DNA of 52,326 nucleotides from positions 1 through 52,326 of IMG/VR virus record IMGVR_UViG_3300012211_000001. One strand, given 5' to 3'. The position numbers and the translations under genes were made by a program. This DNA is from a virus. Below, one piece after another: positions 24,698-33,693 of this stretch. The notes under the pieces were generated by a model. That model saw only the letters and a list, made by a program, of their open reading frames with translations. It made no database searches and was not told the origin of the DNA. Position 1 is the stretch's first letter. Every line of letters starts with the position of its first letter.

Positions 24698-25026
24698 GTT
24701 TGCAAGCGCGGTTTCTGGATTTGATGCCTGCGACAGTAGCGATTACCCCGTTCCGTCGGTATTCGACGGATGGTTCAGGAGCCTATACTTACACGACGCA
24801 GGCCACAACGTACCGACTCCGACTGACGCGGGCCCTACATATGGATTTCACGCGCGATGGGCAAAGTGTGACGCCGACGCATCGGGCCTGGCTCGCGACG
24901 ACGGCGAACATCGACCCCCGGTCCAAGTTCTTGTATCAGGGGACCACGTTTCGCATCTTGGATGTGCAACGCCAGATGGATGATCGCGTCGGCCATCATA
25001 CCCGTCTCCTGCTCTATGGTGGATAA
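24694..25026 (+). CDS. Head closure / stopper protein (probable)
   Basis: 110 aa, GTG start. A small beta-barrel-like protein with a DFTRDGQSVTPTHRAWLAT segment and a FRILDVQRQMD strand, as in phage head-closure proteins. Order and size match connector, stopper, gp10-like and terminator in siphoviruses. Confidence 0.75.
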   Translation: MSLQARFLDLMPATVAITPFRRYSTDGSGAYTYTTQATTYRLRLTRALHMDFTRDGQSVTPTHRAWLATTANIDPRSKFLYQGTTFRILDVQRQMDDRVGHHTRLLLYGG

Positions 25027-25460
25027 TGGCCATCGTGGTCCAAGGGACGGCCGAGATTATCCAGGCATTACAGGCCTTGGGGCCACAGGCGCAGCAGGGG
25101 CTCGCGGCGACGTTGTTCGAGGTGGGTGAGGAGATCATGGCGGATTCCAAGGAGCACTATGTCCCGGTCGATACTGGCGTCCTGCGGGAGAGCGGCTATG
25201 TGGAACCACCGGTGCTGAATGGAACCGAGACCACCGTGGTCTTAGCCTACGGCGGGGCGGCAAGTGCCTATGCATTGCTGGTGCATGAGAACCCGCGGGC
25301 TGGAAAGACTGGTGGGCTCTCTCCCCAAGGAAAGTCCTATAAGCATTGGGCGCGCGTGGGTTCTTGGAAGTTTTTGGAGACCCCGTTCAAGGAAGCTGCT
25401 GGTCGTCTGGTTGAACGTCTTGAAATAGGACTGAAAGCAAAAGTCCGAGCGTTGGGGTGA
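25026..25460 (+). CDS. HK97 gp10-like tail completion protein
   Basis: 144 aa. GTAEIIQALQALG helix, SKEHYVPVDTGVLRESGYVEPP and AYALLVHENPRAGKTGG followed by a KFLETPFKEAAGRL helix match the HK97 gp10 family. It takes part in tail-to-head joining. It is separated from its usual partner, the tail terminator at 25970, by an inserted homing endonuclease. Confidence 0.88.
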   Translation: MAIVVQGTAEIIQALQALGPQAQQGLAATLFEVGEEIMADSKEHYVPVDTGVLRESGYVEPPVLNGTETTVVLAYGGAASAYALLVHENPRAGKTGGLSPQGKSYKHWARVGSWKFLETPFKEAAGRLVERLEIGLKAKVRALG

Positions 25461-25465
25461 GCTAA

Positions 25466-25969
25466 ATGCTCAACTTGCATGGTCAACGGTTCGGTCGGCT
25501 AACCGTAACCGCCGCACATCGTCCAGGATGGCACGGGGCCACGCAGTGGTTCTGTAGGTGCGATTGCGGCGAATGGGGATGGTTCCGTACCATGTATCTG
25601 CGAAACAGAGATACGCGATCCTGTGGGTGTCTTAAGCGCGAACTCATGGCGCTACACCGTCAGGACCCCACGACACATGGACACGCCAAGGTCGGGCACC
25701 ATACGCCGACCTATCGAACTTGGAATAACATGCTACAGCGATGCAGCAATCCGACCGTGCCCAACTATGAGCGATATGGGAGGCGCGGCATCGTGGTATG
25801 CGAAGCATGGACAACAAGCTTTGAGAAGTTCTTAGCGGATATGGGCGAGCGTCCCATCGGGACGAGCATTGATCGTATCAATGGTGACGGGAATTATGAG
25901 CCGGGGAATTGCCGCTGGGCCACGCCCAAAGAGCAAGCATCAAATCGTCGCGCACGGAGAGCGGTCTAA
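25466..25969 (+). CDS. Freestanding HNH homing endonuclease, AP2/zinc-ribbon type
   Basis: 167 aa. Residues 1-55 form a phage zinc ribbon after [19 protein letters not shown] and SCGCL. Residues about 85-165 hold an HNH core, [32 protein letters not shown], in the style of freestanding AP2/HNH homing enzymes. It lies between two tail-joining genes, five bases after the first and directly before the second, a typical insertion that does not break either. Its N-terminal ribbon is shared with the enzyme at 36202. Confidence 0.9.
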   Translation: MLNLHGQRFGRLTVTAAHRPGWHGATQWFCRCDCGEWGWFRTMYLRNRDTRSCGCLKRELMALHRQDPTTHGHAKVGHHTPTYRTWNNMLQRCSNPTVPNYERYGRRGIVVCEAWTTSFEKFLADMGERPIGTSIDRINGDGNYEPGNCRWATPKEQASNRRARRAV

Positions 25970-26395
25970 ATGTTGCTTCCGGAGCTGGGCAACTATTTGG
26001 TTACCCAAGGGGTGGCCGTCACTGGCTCAACCGCGAAGTGGAGTCTAGGACTTGGGTATGAGCCAGCGACCCCCGATGCGATCATCACCATCACCGAAAC
26101 GGGAGGCTTCCCGCAACAGGAAATCAGCACGCAGTCCCTGGAGCGCCCGACCTTTCAGGTCCGGGTGCGCGGGCCGATCAACCTGGCTGGGAGCTCGGCC
26201 TATGCCCAAGCGCGGAAGAAATTGAATGACGTGATGACCTCGCTGGAGACCGTGATGAATAAGAGCATCGGCTCTCCGGCGTGGCGCTATGTGCATATTC
26301 GGCGGCAGGGCGAGCCGCTGAGTCTGGGATTCGACAACACCAATCGCCCTTCGGTGGCCGTCAATTTCGCGGCTATCCGGTCGCGGACATCGTAA
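25970..26395 (+). CDS. Tail terminator (probable)
   Basis: 141 aa. The sequence LPELGNYLVTQGVA, a YEPATPDAIITITETGG strand and FQVRVRGPINLAGSSAYAQARKKLNDVMTSL match the minor capsid/tail-terminator group that caps the tail tube at the neck. It follows the gp10-like gene (with the inserted nuclease between) and precedes the tube protein. Confidence 0.82.
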   Translation: MLLPELGNYLVTQGVAVTGSTAKWSLGLGYEPATPDAIITITETGGFPQQEISTQSLERPTFQVRVRGPINLAGSSAYAQARKKLNDVMTSLETVMNKSIGSPAWRYVHIRRQGEPLSLGFDNTNRPSVAVNFAAIRSRTS

Positions 26396-26413
26396 GCAGA
26401 CAGGGAGGGTAGT

Positions 26414-26848
26414 ATGGCGACCGCAGCACTCACGGGACGGGCTGGCGCACTCTACGCCAGCACCAACCTTGCACAAGCCACCAGTTCCATGACGCGCGTA
26501 GCGGAATTGCAGGATGTGACGCTGACCGTCAATGGCAAGACGATTGATGTCACGAGTCACGATTCCTCTGGTTGGATGGAGAATCTGCTGGGGATTCGGG
26601 ACTGGAAAGTCGCCGGGAAAGTCAACTACATCTCGACCGGCGCTGGGCAGAAAATCTTTGCCGTACAACTCACCGCGTCGGCGCCATTGTCCGTGCGGGT
26701 GAGCGTCGCGGCGACGACATCCAAGACCGCGCGACTCTGGGTCGGCAATGGTAAGGTGACGAAGTTCGAGCACTCCTTGCCCACGGATAAGTCCATTGTG
26801 GGCACACTGGAACTTGTCGGCACGGGTGCGATCACGAGGACTTCATGA
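26414..26848 (+). CDS. Major tail tube protein
   Basis: 144 aa, with a GGGAGGGTAGT site before the ATG. The fold looks like a tube protein: LYASTNLAQATSSMTRVAELQDVTLTVNGKTIDVTSHDS, then a WKVAGKVNY strand and a closing SIVGTLELVGTGAI strand. Rings of this protein build the tail. It precedes the chaperone and tape-measure genes as expected. Confidence 0.85.
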   Translation: MATAALTGRAGALYASTNLAQATSSMTRVAELQDVTLTVNGKTIDVTSHDSSGWMENLLGIRDWKVAGKVNYISTGAGQKIFAVQLTASAPLSVRVSVAATTSKTARLWVGNGKVTKFEHSLPTDKSIVGTLELVGTGAITRTS

Positions 26849-27249
26849 CCGCCGTGCGGGCGGTCCCACTTACCTTGGGGGGTCGGGAGTGGCAACTCCG
26901 CTGTACGCTCGGGGCTATGGCGGCGGTGGAAGATCGAGGCCAAACGTGGAGCAGTCTGCTTGAGCGGCTGAAGGAAACGCCCCCCTCTTTGCGGGTGACC
27001 CAACTCTTGATCTGGGCACTGCTCCAAGATCATGATGACCCCCCGACGGTGGCTCAGGTGGGGCGGTGGGTCGATCCGGCGAATCTCCCAGAGGTGCTCG
27101 AAGCGGTCGGGTCGGCGTTACGGGCGGCATTCCCTGAGAAGCCCAAGGAAGTAAAGTCGGACCCTCCGCTGGCGCCTGGGACTGGGAGCAGATCCGCCAA
27201 CTCGCCTTTGGCCCGCTCGCCCTCGCGCCCGATTCCTTCTGGCGTCTAA
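26845..27249 (+). CDS. Tail assembly chaperone, short product
   Basis: 134 aa, ATGA overlap with the tube gene. Residues 1-95 look like a compact chaperone domain (LTLGGREWQLRCTLGAMAAVEDRGQTW). The last 25 residues (PGTGSRSANSPLARSPSRP) look like the wrong frame. The -1 frame is open from 27138 and reads WEQIRQLAFGPLALAPDSFWRLTPREF, a known chaperone-like block, so a -1 shift near 27150-27185 is expected. Confidence 0.78.
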   Translation: MTAVRAVPLTLGGREWQLRCTLGAMAAVEDRGQTWSSLLERLKETPPSLRVTQLLIWALLQDHDDPPTVAQVGRWVDPANLPEVLEAVGSALRAAFPEKPKEVKSDPPLAPGTGSRSANSPLARSPSRPIPSGV

Positions 27250-27524
27250 CCCCGCGCGAATTCCTCGAACTCTCTGAGGGCTATCGCTGGCGGGATACGC
27301 ACGTCCAAGAACAGTGTGCGTGGATGGTCATGCATTTCCTCGCCCCCTTTACAGATACCGTATTGACGGTGGATAAGCTCTTAGGACGGGAAGCACCAGT
27401 GATTGTTGAGGAGAATGCGGTGTTTGACAAGTTGCTCGGAGTGACGGCGACGCTGGATGAAGAGCCGTATCAGCGGGTAATGGCGAAGATCGCCGCGCGG
27501 CGGAAAGAGGAAGCGCATGGCTGA
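27138..27524 (+). CDS. Tail assembly chaperone, -1 frame extension
   Basis: Open frame without an early start codon: the first ATG is at 27324, inside a conserved-looking region. Joined to 26845 by a -1 shift it gives the long form, like lambda gpG-T. The sequence WEQIRQLAFGPLALAPDSFW and LTPREFLELSEGYRWR belongs to the phage TAC/GTA type. No classic slippery heptamer is evident in 27138-27249. Its stop overlaps the tape-measure start by 8 nt. Confidence 0.75.
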   Translation, partial: EAQGSKVGPSAGAWDWEQIRQLAFGPLALAPDSFWRLTPREFLELSEGYRWRDTHVQEQCAWMVMHFLAPFTDTVLTVDKLLGREAPVIVEENAVFDKLLGVTATLDEEPYQRVMAKIAARRKEEAHG

Positions 27525-28779
27525 CTTGGGGGATGTGGTCGTCAAGTTAACGGCGGATGTCGGGCAATTTCAGACGGGGTTTAATCAAGCCACGACTTCG
27601 CTGCAAAACTTCCAGAACACCACAACAACCGCCACGGCGGGAAACCGCACCTTCTATGAGGGGGTAGAGCAAGCGGGAATTTTCGCTACAGGGTCTGAGC
27701 GCGGGATTCGGCGGATGGAAATGGCCCTTGGGGGCATCGCCGCCCAAACGGTAGGTGCCAGCCATGGCATGGGGCTCTTGACCGAAAGTCTATTGCTGTT
27801 CTCTGGGGGCTCGGCGATTGCCATCGGTGTGCTGGCAGGGATCGTGGCGATTACGGAAGCCTTCCAACTCATGAGTGCGGAGGCCACGGCTGATAGCGAG
27901 GCGACCAAAGCCCTCACTAAAGAACTCGATAAACTGGGCGAGCATGCGAAAGTTACCTCGCTCCAAATCCAAATCTCCGAACTTGAGCGGCTCCGGGATG
28001 ATCCCTCATTCTTCGAGCGGGCGAAGCAGATTGGGAAGGAATTCTTCCAGAGTCTCATCGGGGGAGCAGAGAGCACGGATGTGGGGATTCGGGAAGCCCT
28101 GAATCGGCAAATCGCGACGCTCACCAATGAAATGGCGCGGGCGCAAGAGAAGTGGAATGATCATGTCGAGCATGCCGTGGAAGTCACGGCTCGTCAGAAT
28201 GACGAATTGGAACAGATGGCTGATCGGCTAGATAAACTCCAGCCCCGAATGGATGCTGCCGCGCAAGCATATGTCAACTTTATCAATTCCACGGAAGCGG
28301 GGCGTGCCCTGGAATCCAAGGCATTTCGGGATGTGGTGGATAATGCGGGCCGCGAAATCGACCGCGTCATTGCCGAAGGCCAGCGGATCTTTGATCGTGA
28401 TCTTGCCGAAACCAATCGGCTGGCGCAACGCTGGGGAGATCGGATCGGGCGGGACCTTGCCCAGGCCATCATGAATGGCTTCAGCGATATGCAGGGCTTG
28501 ATGAAGCGCGTCTTCGAACAAGTCCTCAGCTATGCCTTGGGGCAATTCTTTGGCTCGATTTTCAAGGGGACCATAGGTGGAGGTGGGATTGGTACGGTGG
28601 GTGCTGATGCCTCTGGCGGGGGGATTAGTGGTTCACGAATGGCGGGAGGAGCAGTGACGCTGGATATGTCAAAAGTCTCGCCCTTGACGGCCTTTGCCGT
28701 CGCCCGAGATCCGGGGTTCCAAGAAGTGCTGCGGGCAGCGATCCTCGTGGCGAACCAGTCCGGGTTTCGGACTCCCTAG
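27517..28779 (+). CDS. Tail tape measure protein
   Basis: 420 aa. It begins MADLGDVVVKLTADVGQFQTGFNQAT, a typical tape-measure opening, has a hydrophobic membrane-active stretch at about 90-115, long helices (about 120-300) and a final IGRDLAQAIMNGFSDMQGLMKRVFEQVLSYALGQFF block with a Gly-rich tail. Tail length scales with this protein, at roughly 0.15 nm per residue, so a short tail of about 60 nm is inferred. Confidence 0.92.
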   Translation: MADLGDVVVKLTADVGQFQTGFNQATTSLQNFQNTTTTATAGNRTFYEGVEQAGIFATGSERGIRRMEMALGGIAAQTVGASHGMGLLTESLLLFSGGSAIAIGVLAGIVAITEAFQLMSAEATADSEATKALTKELDKLGEHAKVTSLQIQISELERLRDDPSFFERAKQIGKEFFQSLIGGAESTDVGIREALNRQIATLTNEMARAQEKWNDHVEHAVEVTARQNDELEQMADRLDKLQPRMDAAAQAYVNFINSTEAGRALESKAFRDVVDNAGREIDRVIAEGQRIFDRDLAETNRLAQRWGDRIGRDLAQAIMNGFSDMQGLMKRVFEQVLSYALGQFFGSIFKGTIGGGGIGTVGADASGGGISGSRMAGGAVTLDMSKVSPLTAFAVARDPGFQEVLRAAILVANQSGFRTP

Positions 28780-28793
28780 ATGTCTCGCATCCT

Positions 28794-31259
28794 ATGAGCG
28801 GGAGAATCCGCTATCGCATCGACATCTTTGGGGCCGGTGTCCAGACGACAACGGGCGCAATCGATTTCACTCTCCAGACCTCGCAACTCCGCGCCCCACC
28901 AATCCTCGGTGGCCAATTGGTCCGTGCGCCGGAAGGGCGCGTCGAGTCCCAACCTTGGAAACTCTCAGTCTTGGATATCAATTCAACGTTCACCGCCCAC
29001 CTGACGAACAGCTCGGGACGGTTACAACTCCTGGGTCGGTTGACGCGGTTCCGCTCGTCCCTGGATTCGACGGCTAGTTACTCAACCATGTCGGTGGGGC
29101 GGCTGACGGATATCAACCTCGCCGCGGATGTCGCGGGGTGGGACCTCACGATTTCCGATGAGCGCTATCTCGAACGCCAAACCCAAATCTTTGGGCAAGC
29201 AAATACAGCGAGCCTCATTCCACGTGGCGTCATTAATACGTTCCAGCAGATCGCTCCCTTAACGAACTATACCGCACGGTATACCTGGAGGCTCGGTGCC
29301 AAGTCGGGCAACCTGGTTCAACTGATCTATCCCGCGGTATATCTGCGACCCCAGATATCCGGCCATCCCACACTCGGGCTTACGTCCTCCATCCCACAGC
29401 TAATGATGGATGATGTGAAGGTGGATTGCGTCTCTCCCTTCACGACGATGACCGTCGGGAACTTCAAGACCTTGCGGTTTCACAACATCACCAATGGGAC
29501 GGATTATGAGGTGGCGGGGTTTGGCACGCTCGGGCCTGGCACGTTCATCGATCCGACAATCATTGGGTATCTGCAGCGCTTCAACGAGACCAATCCCACG
29601 AACCTCGCGCTAATTGTGGTCTGGCCCACCAGCCAACCGAGCGGCGATGTGACGGGATATCTCTATGCCCCGACGCATTTACCTGACACGACACTGCCAC
29701 AGCATATCGGCGGCTCGACGGGCTTGCACCCGGGGACGGTCGCGCGGAATTGCTACAACGGGGTCTATAACGTCCCTACGGTGCCGAGTTCCACCTCGCT
29801 GAAATTGCGCATCTCGACGGCGGCATTTGATAAGTGGGAACGTGATCCCCACTATGGGCGCGTCTGGTTCCGCATCACTGCGCCGATGACGATGGCGGAT
29901 TTTCTCGAACAGCGGATCTTCGGACCCTATAGCGTCATTCCCCTGATCGACAGCCAGGGACGTATTGCGCCCATGCCCATGCGGCTGCCTAGCACCAACG
30001 ATCCCGTGCCGGCGACCATCCCGACGATCAGTGCGACTAATGCGCGGACGCATCCGACGTGGGAACATCCATCCCGGGAAGCCATCACGGCAGTGCGGTT
30101 GCGCTATGAGTCCTATGGCATGCAACTCGACCGCGACGGCAATCCGCAAATCTCCCCAGCAGCCGATGGCCTAATGGTGCTGACGAAGGAAACCACAAGG
30201 ACGAACGATAACATCACACGCTTGGGCAGGAATGAACGGACGTATCAATTCGGGTCGATTTCCGCTGGACGCACGCCAGTCCCGTTCTTTGCCTTTACGC
30301 CAGGTCGGGAACCGCCGCCGTTGCAGTACGCCGAGACCATGAGCTCTATGCTTGCCCGGCAAATCTTCCCCGTCTATGGGGATGGGCCGCTCTATGTCAG
30401 TGTGGAATGTCAGCGCACCATCGACCAGACGACCCATGGCACGGTGAATCCCGGTGAGTATGTGGCCCTGAACCTGGGGACCTGGCCCAGCCCACAAACG
30501 AATACGCGTGGTGGGAAGGCCTTACTGCGTATTTTGCAGCGGGGTGAGAAGCCGGAAGGTCCCGTGTTTCGGGGACTCTATCTCGGGCCGTCCACCCTGG
30601 GTGCGATTGGCACGCCAGGGATCATCCTGCGGCCTACAACGAATTCCTCGCGGCATACAGTGATTCTGACCGTCTCCAGTGTGCCGGCAGGATCACGGTG
30701 GCTTGCTCAGATTGCCATGACGACCTCGACGGGGGCGAGCGCACCAGCCTCCAGCTCGCCAGCTTGGCAGCCCGCGGGCACGAACACGACCGCCACACTG
30801 ACGCAGACGCTCGGGATGCGGCCGGCGGGGCGCAAACACTTCGTGCGTGTCCGAGCCATCAAAGCGACGCGCATCCTCTCGCCCTGGAGTGCAAGTACCT
30901 TTGCCGTTACCGCCGCGTTACCCGCACCCACGAACTTCGCCACCACAGTGGCCTCAGCGGGGATCGGGACGATCAAGTTCACTTACGGATCAAGTATCTA
31001 TCATACCGAGGTGATGATTGATACTAGTACGGCAGCGACGCTGACTAGTACGAATCGGGTGGATGTGGTTCCTCCAGCCACCACGCGCTATACGTTCTTT
31101 GGTTTATCCACCAATGCCAAGGCGAAGGCTGGTGTGCGGCATCGGGATCCGTGGGGTGGCGTCTCAGCGACCTTGGCAGGAACGATTAGTACGACGGGAA
31201 AGAATTCGACGACTTTGGCAAATCTTCGAGGTATTCAAATCTTGAAGGCGAAACTGTAA
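28794..31259 (+). CDS. Tail tip / baseplate protein, 821 aa
   Basis: The N-terminal part (RIRYRIDIFGAGVQTTTGAIDFTLQTSQLR and PWKLSVLDINSTFTAHLT) resembles tail-hub domains. A central part has GSTGLHPGTVARNCYNGVYNVPTVPSS. The last 200 residues read as fibronectin-III-like strands (SVPAGSRWLAQIAMT, MRPAGRKHFVRVRAIK). It may be the hub that touches the host. The ATG overlap with 31259 links it to a second FnIII-like gene. Confidence 0.75.
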   Translation: MSGRIRYRIDIFGAGVQTTTGAIDFTLQTSQLRAPPILGGQLVRAPEGRVESQPWKLSVLDINSTFTAHLTNSSGRLQLLGRLTRFRSSLDSTASYSTMSVGRLTDINLAADVAGWDLTISDERYLERQTQIFGQANTASLIPRGVINTFQQIAPLTNYTARYTWRLGAKSGNLVQLIYPAVYLRPQISGHPTLGLTSSIPQLMMDDVKVDCVSPFTTMTVGNFKTLRFHNITNGTDYEVAGFGTLGPGTFIDPTIIGYLQRFNETNPTNLALIVVWPTSQPSGDVTGYLYAPTHLPDTTLPQHIGGSTGLHPGTVARNCYNGVYNVPTVPSSTSLKLRISTAAFDKWERDPHYGRVWFRITAPMTMADFLEQRIFGPYSVIPLIDSQGRIAPMPMRLPSTNDPVPATIPTISATNARTHPTWEHPSREAITAVRLRYESYGMQLDRDGNPQISPAADGLMVLTKETTRTNDNITRLGRNERTYQFGSISAGRTPVPFFAFTPGREPPPLQYAETMSSMLARQIFPVYGDGPLYVSVECQRTIDQTTHGTVNPGEYVALNLGTWPSPQTNTRGGKALLRILQRGEKPEGPVFRGLYLGPSTLGAIGTPGIILRPTTNSSRHTVILTVSSVPAGSRWLAQIAMTTSTGASAPASSSPAWQPAGTNTTATLTQTLGMRPAGRKHFVRVRAIKATRILSPWSASTFAVTAALPAPTNFATTVASAGIGTIKFTYGSSIYHTEVMIDTSTAATLTSTNRVDVVPPATTRYTFFGLSTNAKAKAGVRHRDPWGGVSATLAGTISTTGKNSTTLANLRGIQILKAKL

Positions 31260-32368
31260 TGGCGAAGCCTGCGAATCTCTCGACCGGCGGTCTCGCGCCC
31301 CGGCGGTACGGCCTTCGGGTCGCAGTGTATCCCTCTGATCCCACCGTGTCCGTGGAAGTCCAGGCAGCCCCCACCACGGCATTTGCGAGTTCACAGACTT
31401 TGAATTTCAAATATCCACCCACCGCGGCGAGTTTCATTCTTTCCACCTTTGAGGTTCCCTATAGTACGAGCCTCTGGTATACGCGGGCCCGTCCGTTCAA
31501 GGCGGGATATACGACTGGGGCGTTTACGGGCATTGTCTCGGATACGCCAGCCTTGTTACAAGAAATGATGCCCATACCCGCGCATACGGCGACGCGAATC
31601 TCATCGCTCGATAATCCGCAAGGTAGCGTGCTGCCTGTACCGTTCGGGGCGAGCCTATTCACGGGCTCATGGGGTGGCATTGGTGTTGGACAGATGTTCG
31701 TGGCGTTCAGCTGGACGAGTCAGACGCTCCGTTACCCAGATGGTTCAACTCTGACGCTCCCAGCCCCCCCAGCAGGGATCGCGCTCGCCGCCGGCGATCT
31801 CAACCAAGTGGCGGGTGGTACGCGAGGCGCGACGACTCTGTTCGCGCGTCGCGGCCTTGTGAAAGACGGGCATGTCTACGCGTTGAGCGGCTCGCAGAGT
31901 TTTGCGGTGAGCGCCAACAACCGCCTGACCGTGGCGGCGCCGACGGCGGTCCCGGGCTACGATGGCTGGTGCGTGATGGTAGACTCGGGGAGCGGCACGA
32001 CGGTGTTTCTGCAGGAGTCGGGCGGGACGCAGTTCCCGATCCCCTTCGGGACGAACTACACGGAACCGACCGCGCACTTCTCAAATGCCGCCGCACAATA
32101 TACGAGTGCCTGGCTCAACGCCGTTGTCTACGTGGACCTGAACGCGAACACGACCTACTACTTCTACCCGACCTTCGATATTGCGCGTGGCTTCGCGCGG
32201 TTCTTTCCCGCTGGCGATGCGATCGGTGATACGGCACCATCGATGGCGGACGCGGCGCTCGCGTGGCTCGATGGTCGGATTGCACTATCGGGGACGGGGA
32301 TGCAGATCGCGGTGGGCGCGGGCGGGGGAAGCGGGAGTCCGACGACGGGGGGAAGTAGGCTGACGTGA
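31259..32368 (+). CDS. Receptor-binding / fibre-like tail protein, 369 aa
   Basis: The first 90 residues continue the FnIII-like style (RRYGLRVAVYPSDPTVSVEV, STSLWYTRARPFKAGY). The remainder is a distinct beta-rich domain with VNAVVYVDLNANTTYYFYPTF and ends in a Gly/Ser-rich tail. It starts on the last base of the previous stop. Base composition rises after about 32000 (GC-rich), perhaps a domain swap. Confidence 0.7.
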   Translation: MAKPANLSTGGLAPRRYGLRVAVYPSDPTVSVEVQAAPTTAFASSQTLNFKYPPTAASFILSTFEVPYSTSLWYTRARPFKAGYTTGAFTGIVSDTPALLQEMMPIPAHTATRISSLDNPQGSVLPVPFGASLFTGSWGGIGVGQMFVAFSWTSQTLRYPDGSTLTLPAPPAGIALAAGDLNQVAGGTRGATTLFARRGLVKDGHVYALSGSQSFAVSANNRLTVAAPTAVPGYDGWCVMVDSGSGTTVFLQESGGTQFPIPFGTNYTEPTAHFSNAAAQYTSAWLNAVVYVDLNANTTYYFYPTFDIARGFARFFPAGDAIGDTAPSMADAALAWLDGRIALSGTGMQIAVGAGGGSGSPTTGGSRLT

Positions 32369-32673
32369 GATACTTCTATACGCTGCCGACGGCGACGCTG
32401 CTCGCGAACCTCCCCAACGGGGAGAGCCAGAGCACCACGACCCCGGGCCGCCCGGACATCTCGGTGGTGGTCGTGGAGCGCTGGAACGACCCGATCAGTC
32501 AGGACGCGTGGGAGGCCCTGCCGGGCGTCGTGGAGCACACCATCTGGAACTGGAACGGGCTGGTCCCAGCCGGGTGGGTCGCCGCGCTCGGCCCGTGGGG
32601 GGTGCTAGCGACGGACACCATCGGGCAGGCGCTGCGGAAGATCCGCGCGTTCTGGCCGGCGGCGCGGCACTAG
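32365..32673 (+). CDS. Small tail-associated protein, 102 aa
   Basis: GTGA overlap at the start. Trp/Gly/Pro-rich (RWNDPISQDAW, IWNWNGLVPAGWVAALGPWG). Its GC-rich composition matches the end of the previous gene. It may be a tail fibre accessory. Its stop meets the stop of a convergent minus-strand gene at 32670-32673. Confidence 0.65.
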   Translation: MRYFYTLPTATLLANLPNGESQSTTTPGRPDISVVVVERWNDPISQDAWEALPGVVEHTIWNWNGLVPAGWVAALGPWGVLATDTIGQALRKIRAFWPAARH

Positions 32674-33068
32674 CACTCGGTGCTGTCGAGCCGATTGGTG
32701 AGGAGGATGTTCTGACCGTCGCGGGCGACCATCACACTATCGCGCTGGAAATAGTCGGGATACTGTGAGAAGTGGACCCACGGAGTGATCACATCGGCAT
32801 ACGCGCCAGGATGTGTCTGGGATACGTCCTCGACTTTCGTGTAGAGCGAATCGAAGCTTTGCGTCCAGCGCTGGCAAACCGTGGTATTCGGACTCACGGT
32901 CACGGTATCGTACTTCATTGCACCGATGGAATCAGTGGCCCAGATGAACGTCACGTTGTCGCCCGTAAGATTCACGATCAGCACGCTGGGATCAGTGCGC
33001 ATTGGTCCAGTGGGAAACGATTTCGCGCAGGCTGTTACCACCACGAGCAATGCCAACAAGATTTTCAC
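32670..33068 (-). CDS. Lipoprotein, minus strand in the late region
   Basis: 132 aa. GTG at 33068 has GGGAGCG just upstream. Residues 1-16 are a lipoprotein signal (VKILLALLVVVTAC) with the acylated Cys following VVTA. The mature part has beta strands and two further Cys. Opposite orientation to the surrounding late genes suggests separate expression. Phage lipoproteins in this situation often block superinfection at the envelope; that role is inferred. Confidence 0.72.
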   Translation of the reverse strand: MKILLALLVVVTACAKSFPTGPMRTDPSVLIVNLTGDNVTFIWATDSIGAMKYDTVTVSPNTTVCQRWTQSFDSLYTKVEDVSQTHPGAYADVITPWVHFSQYPDYFQRDSVMVARDGQNILLTNRLDSTEC

Positions 33069-33078
33069 ATCCGCTCCC

Positions 33079-33213
33079 TTACGATTTGTCAAGAATTGCA
33101 TGAAGAATCCCATACGCGATGAGGACTATCAAGCTGGAAATCAGCGACCAAAGCGCCAGTTTGCTGATCGCTCGGAGAATGCCCCGTTCGACTGCAGCAG
33201 CAAGGTCGTCCAT
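33079..33213 (-). CDS. Small membrane protein, minus strand
   Basis: 44 aa from ATG 33213 (MDDLAAAVERGILRAISK), with one membrane segment (LALWSLISSLIVLIAYGILHAIL). A longer form would start at 33333. It lies 11 nt upstream of the lipoprotein gene, so the two form a small divergent unit beside the lysis genes. No clear ribosome site. Confidence 0.55.
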   Translation of the reverse strand: MDDLAAAVERGILRAISKLALWSLISSLIVLIAYGILHAILDKS

Positions 33214-33348
33214 GGTGTCAAAGATAGGAGTAGGTGTGTTTGATGGTAGCGAGAAGATTTCCCGTGCGGAAGCCGAATCGCGCCGAAGTGTCGCATTCTG
33301 CAAGCCATGGATGGTGGCAGATTCCATCCCCATAGCCCATTTTAGGCC

Positions 33349-33693
33349 ATGAATATACCGTCAGGACCTGCGTGGGCCGTCGCGATTGGTATGATCTTTA
33401 CTGGCCTGGCAGTGCTCCTGAAGGCTGGTGTTCCCGTAGTCCAAGCGATCCGCCGCAATGGACCGAATGGACGGAACGATGCACTCGCACGTCAGGAAGC
33501 GGTCACTGAGATCAAAACACACATTGATGGTGAGGCGAAAGAATCGCGTGATCGCCAGGAGAAAATCATGGGGAACATTGATAAAACGCGGCATGACCTC
33601 GCGACGCCGCTCGCGACAATCGCCCTCACGGTGGCCCTGATGGAGCAGACGCTGATTGAGATTCGCGACGATCTGCGGCGTGGGCGTCCATGA
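33349..33693 (+). CDS. Membrane protein with coiled coil, 114 aa
   Basis: An N-terminal membrane segment (AWAVAIGMIFTGLAVLLKAGV) is followed by a charged helix (EAVTEIKTHIDGEAKESRDRQEKIMGNID) and a second amphipathic helix. It opens the plus-strand lysis cassette and is joined by ATGA to the next gene. It could be a holin accessory or spanin-like; not a clear family member. Confidence 0.65.
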   Translation: MNIPSGPAWAVAIGMIFTGLAVLLKAGVPVVQAIRRNGPNGRNDALARQEAVTEIKTHIDGEAKESRDRQEKIMGNIDKTRHDLATPLATIALTVALMEQTLIEIRDDLRRGRP

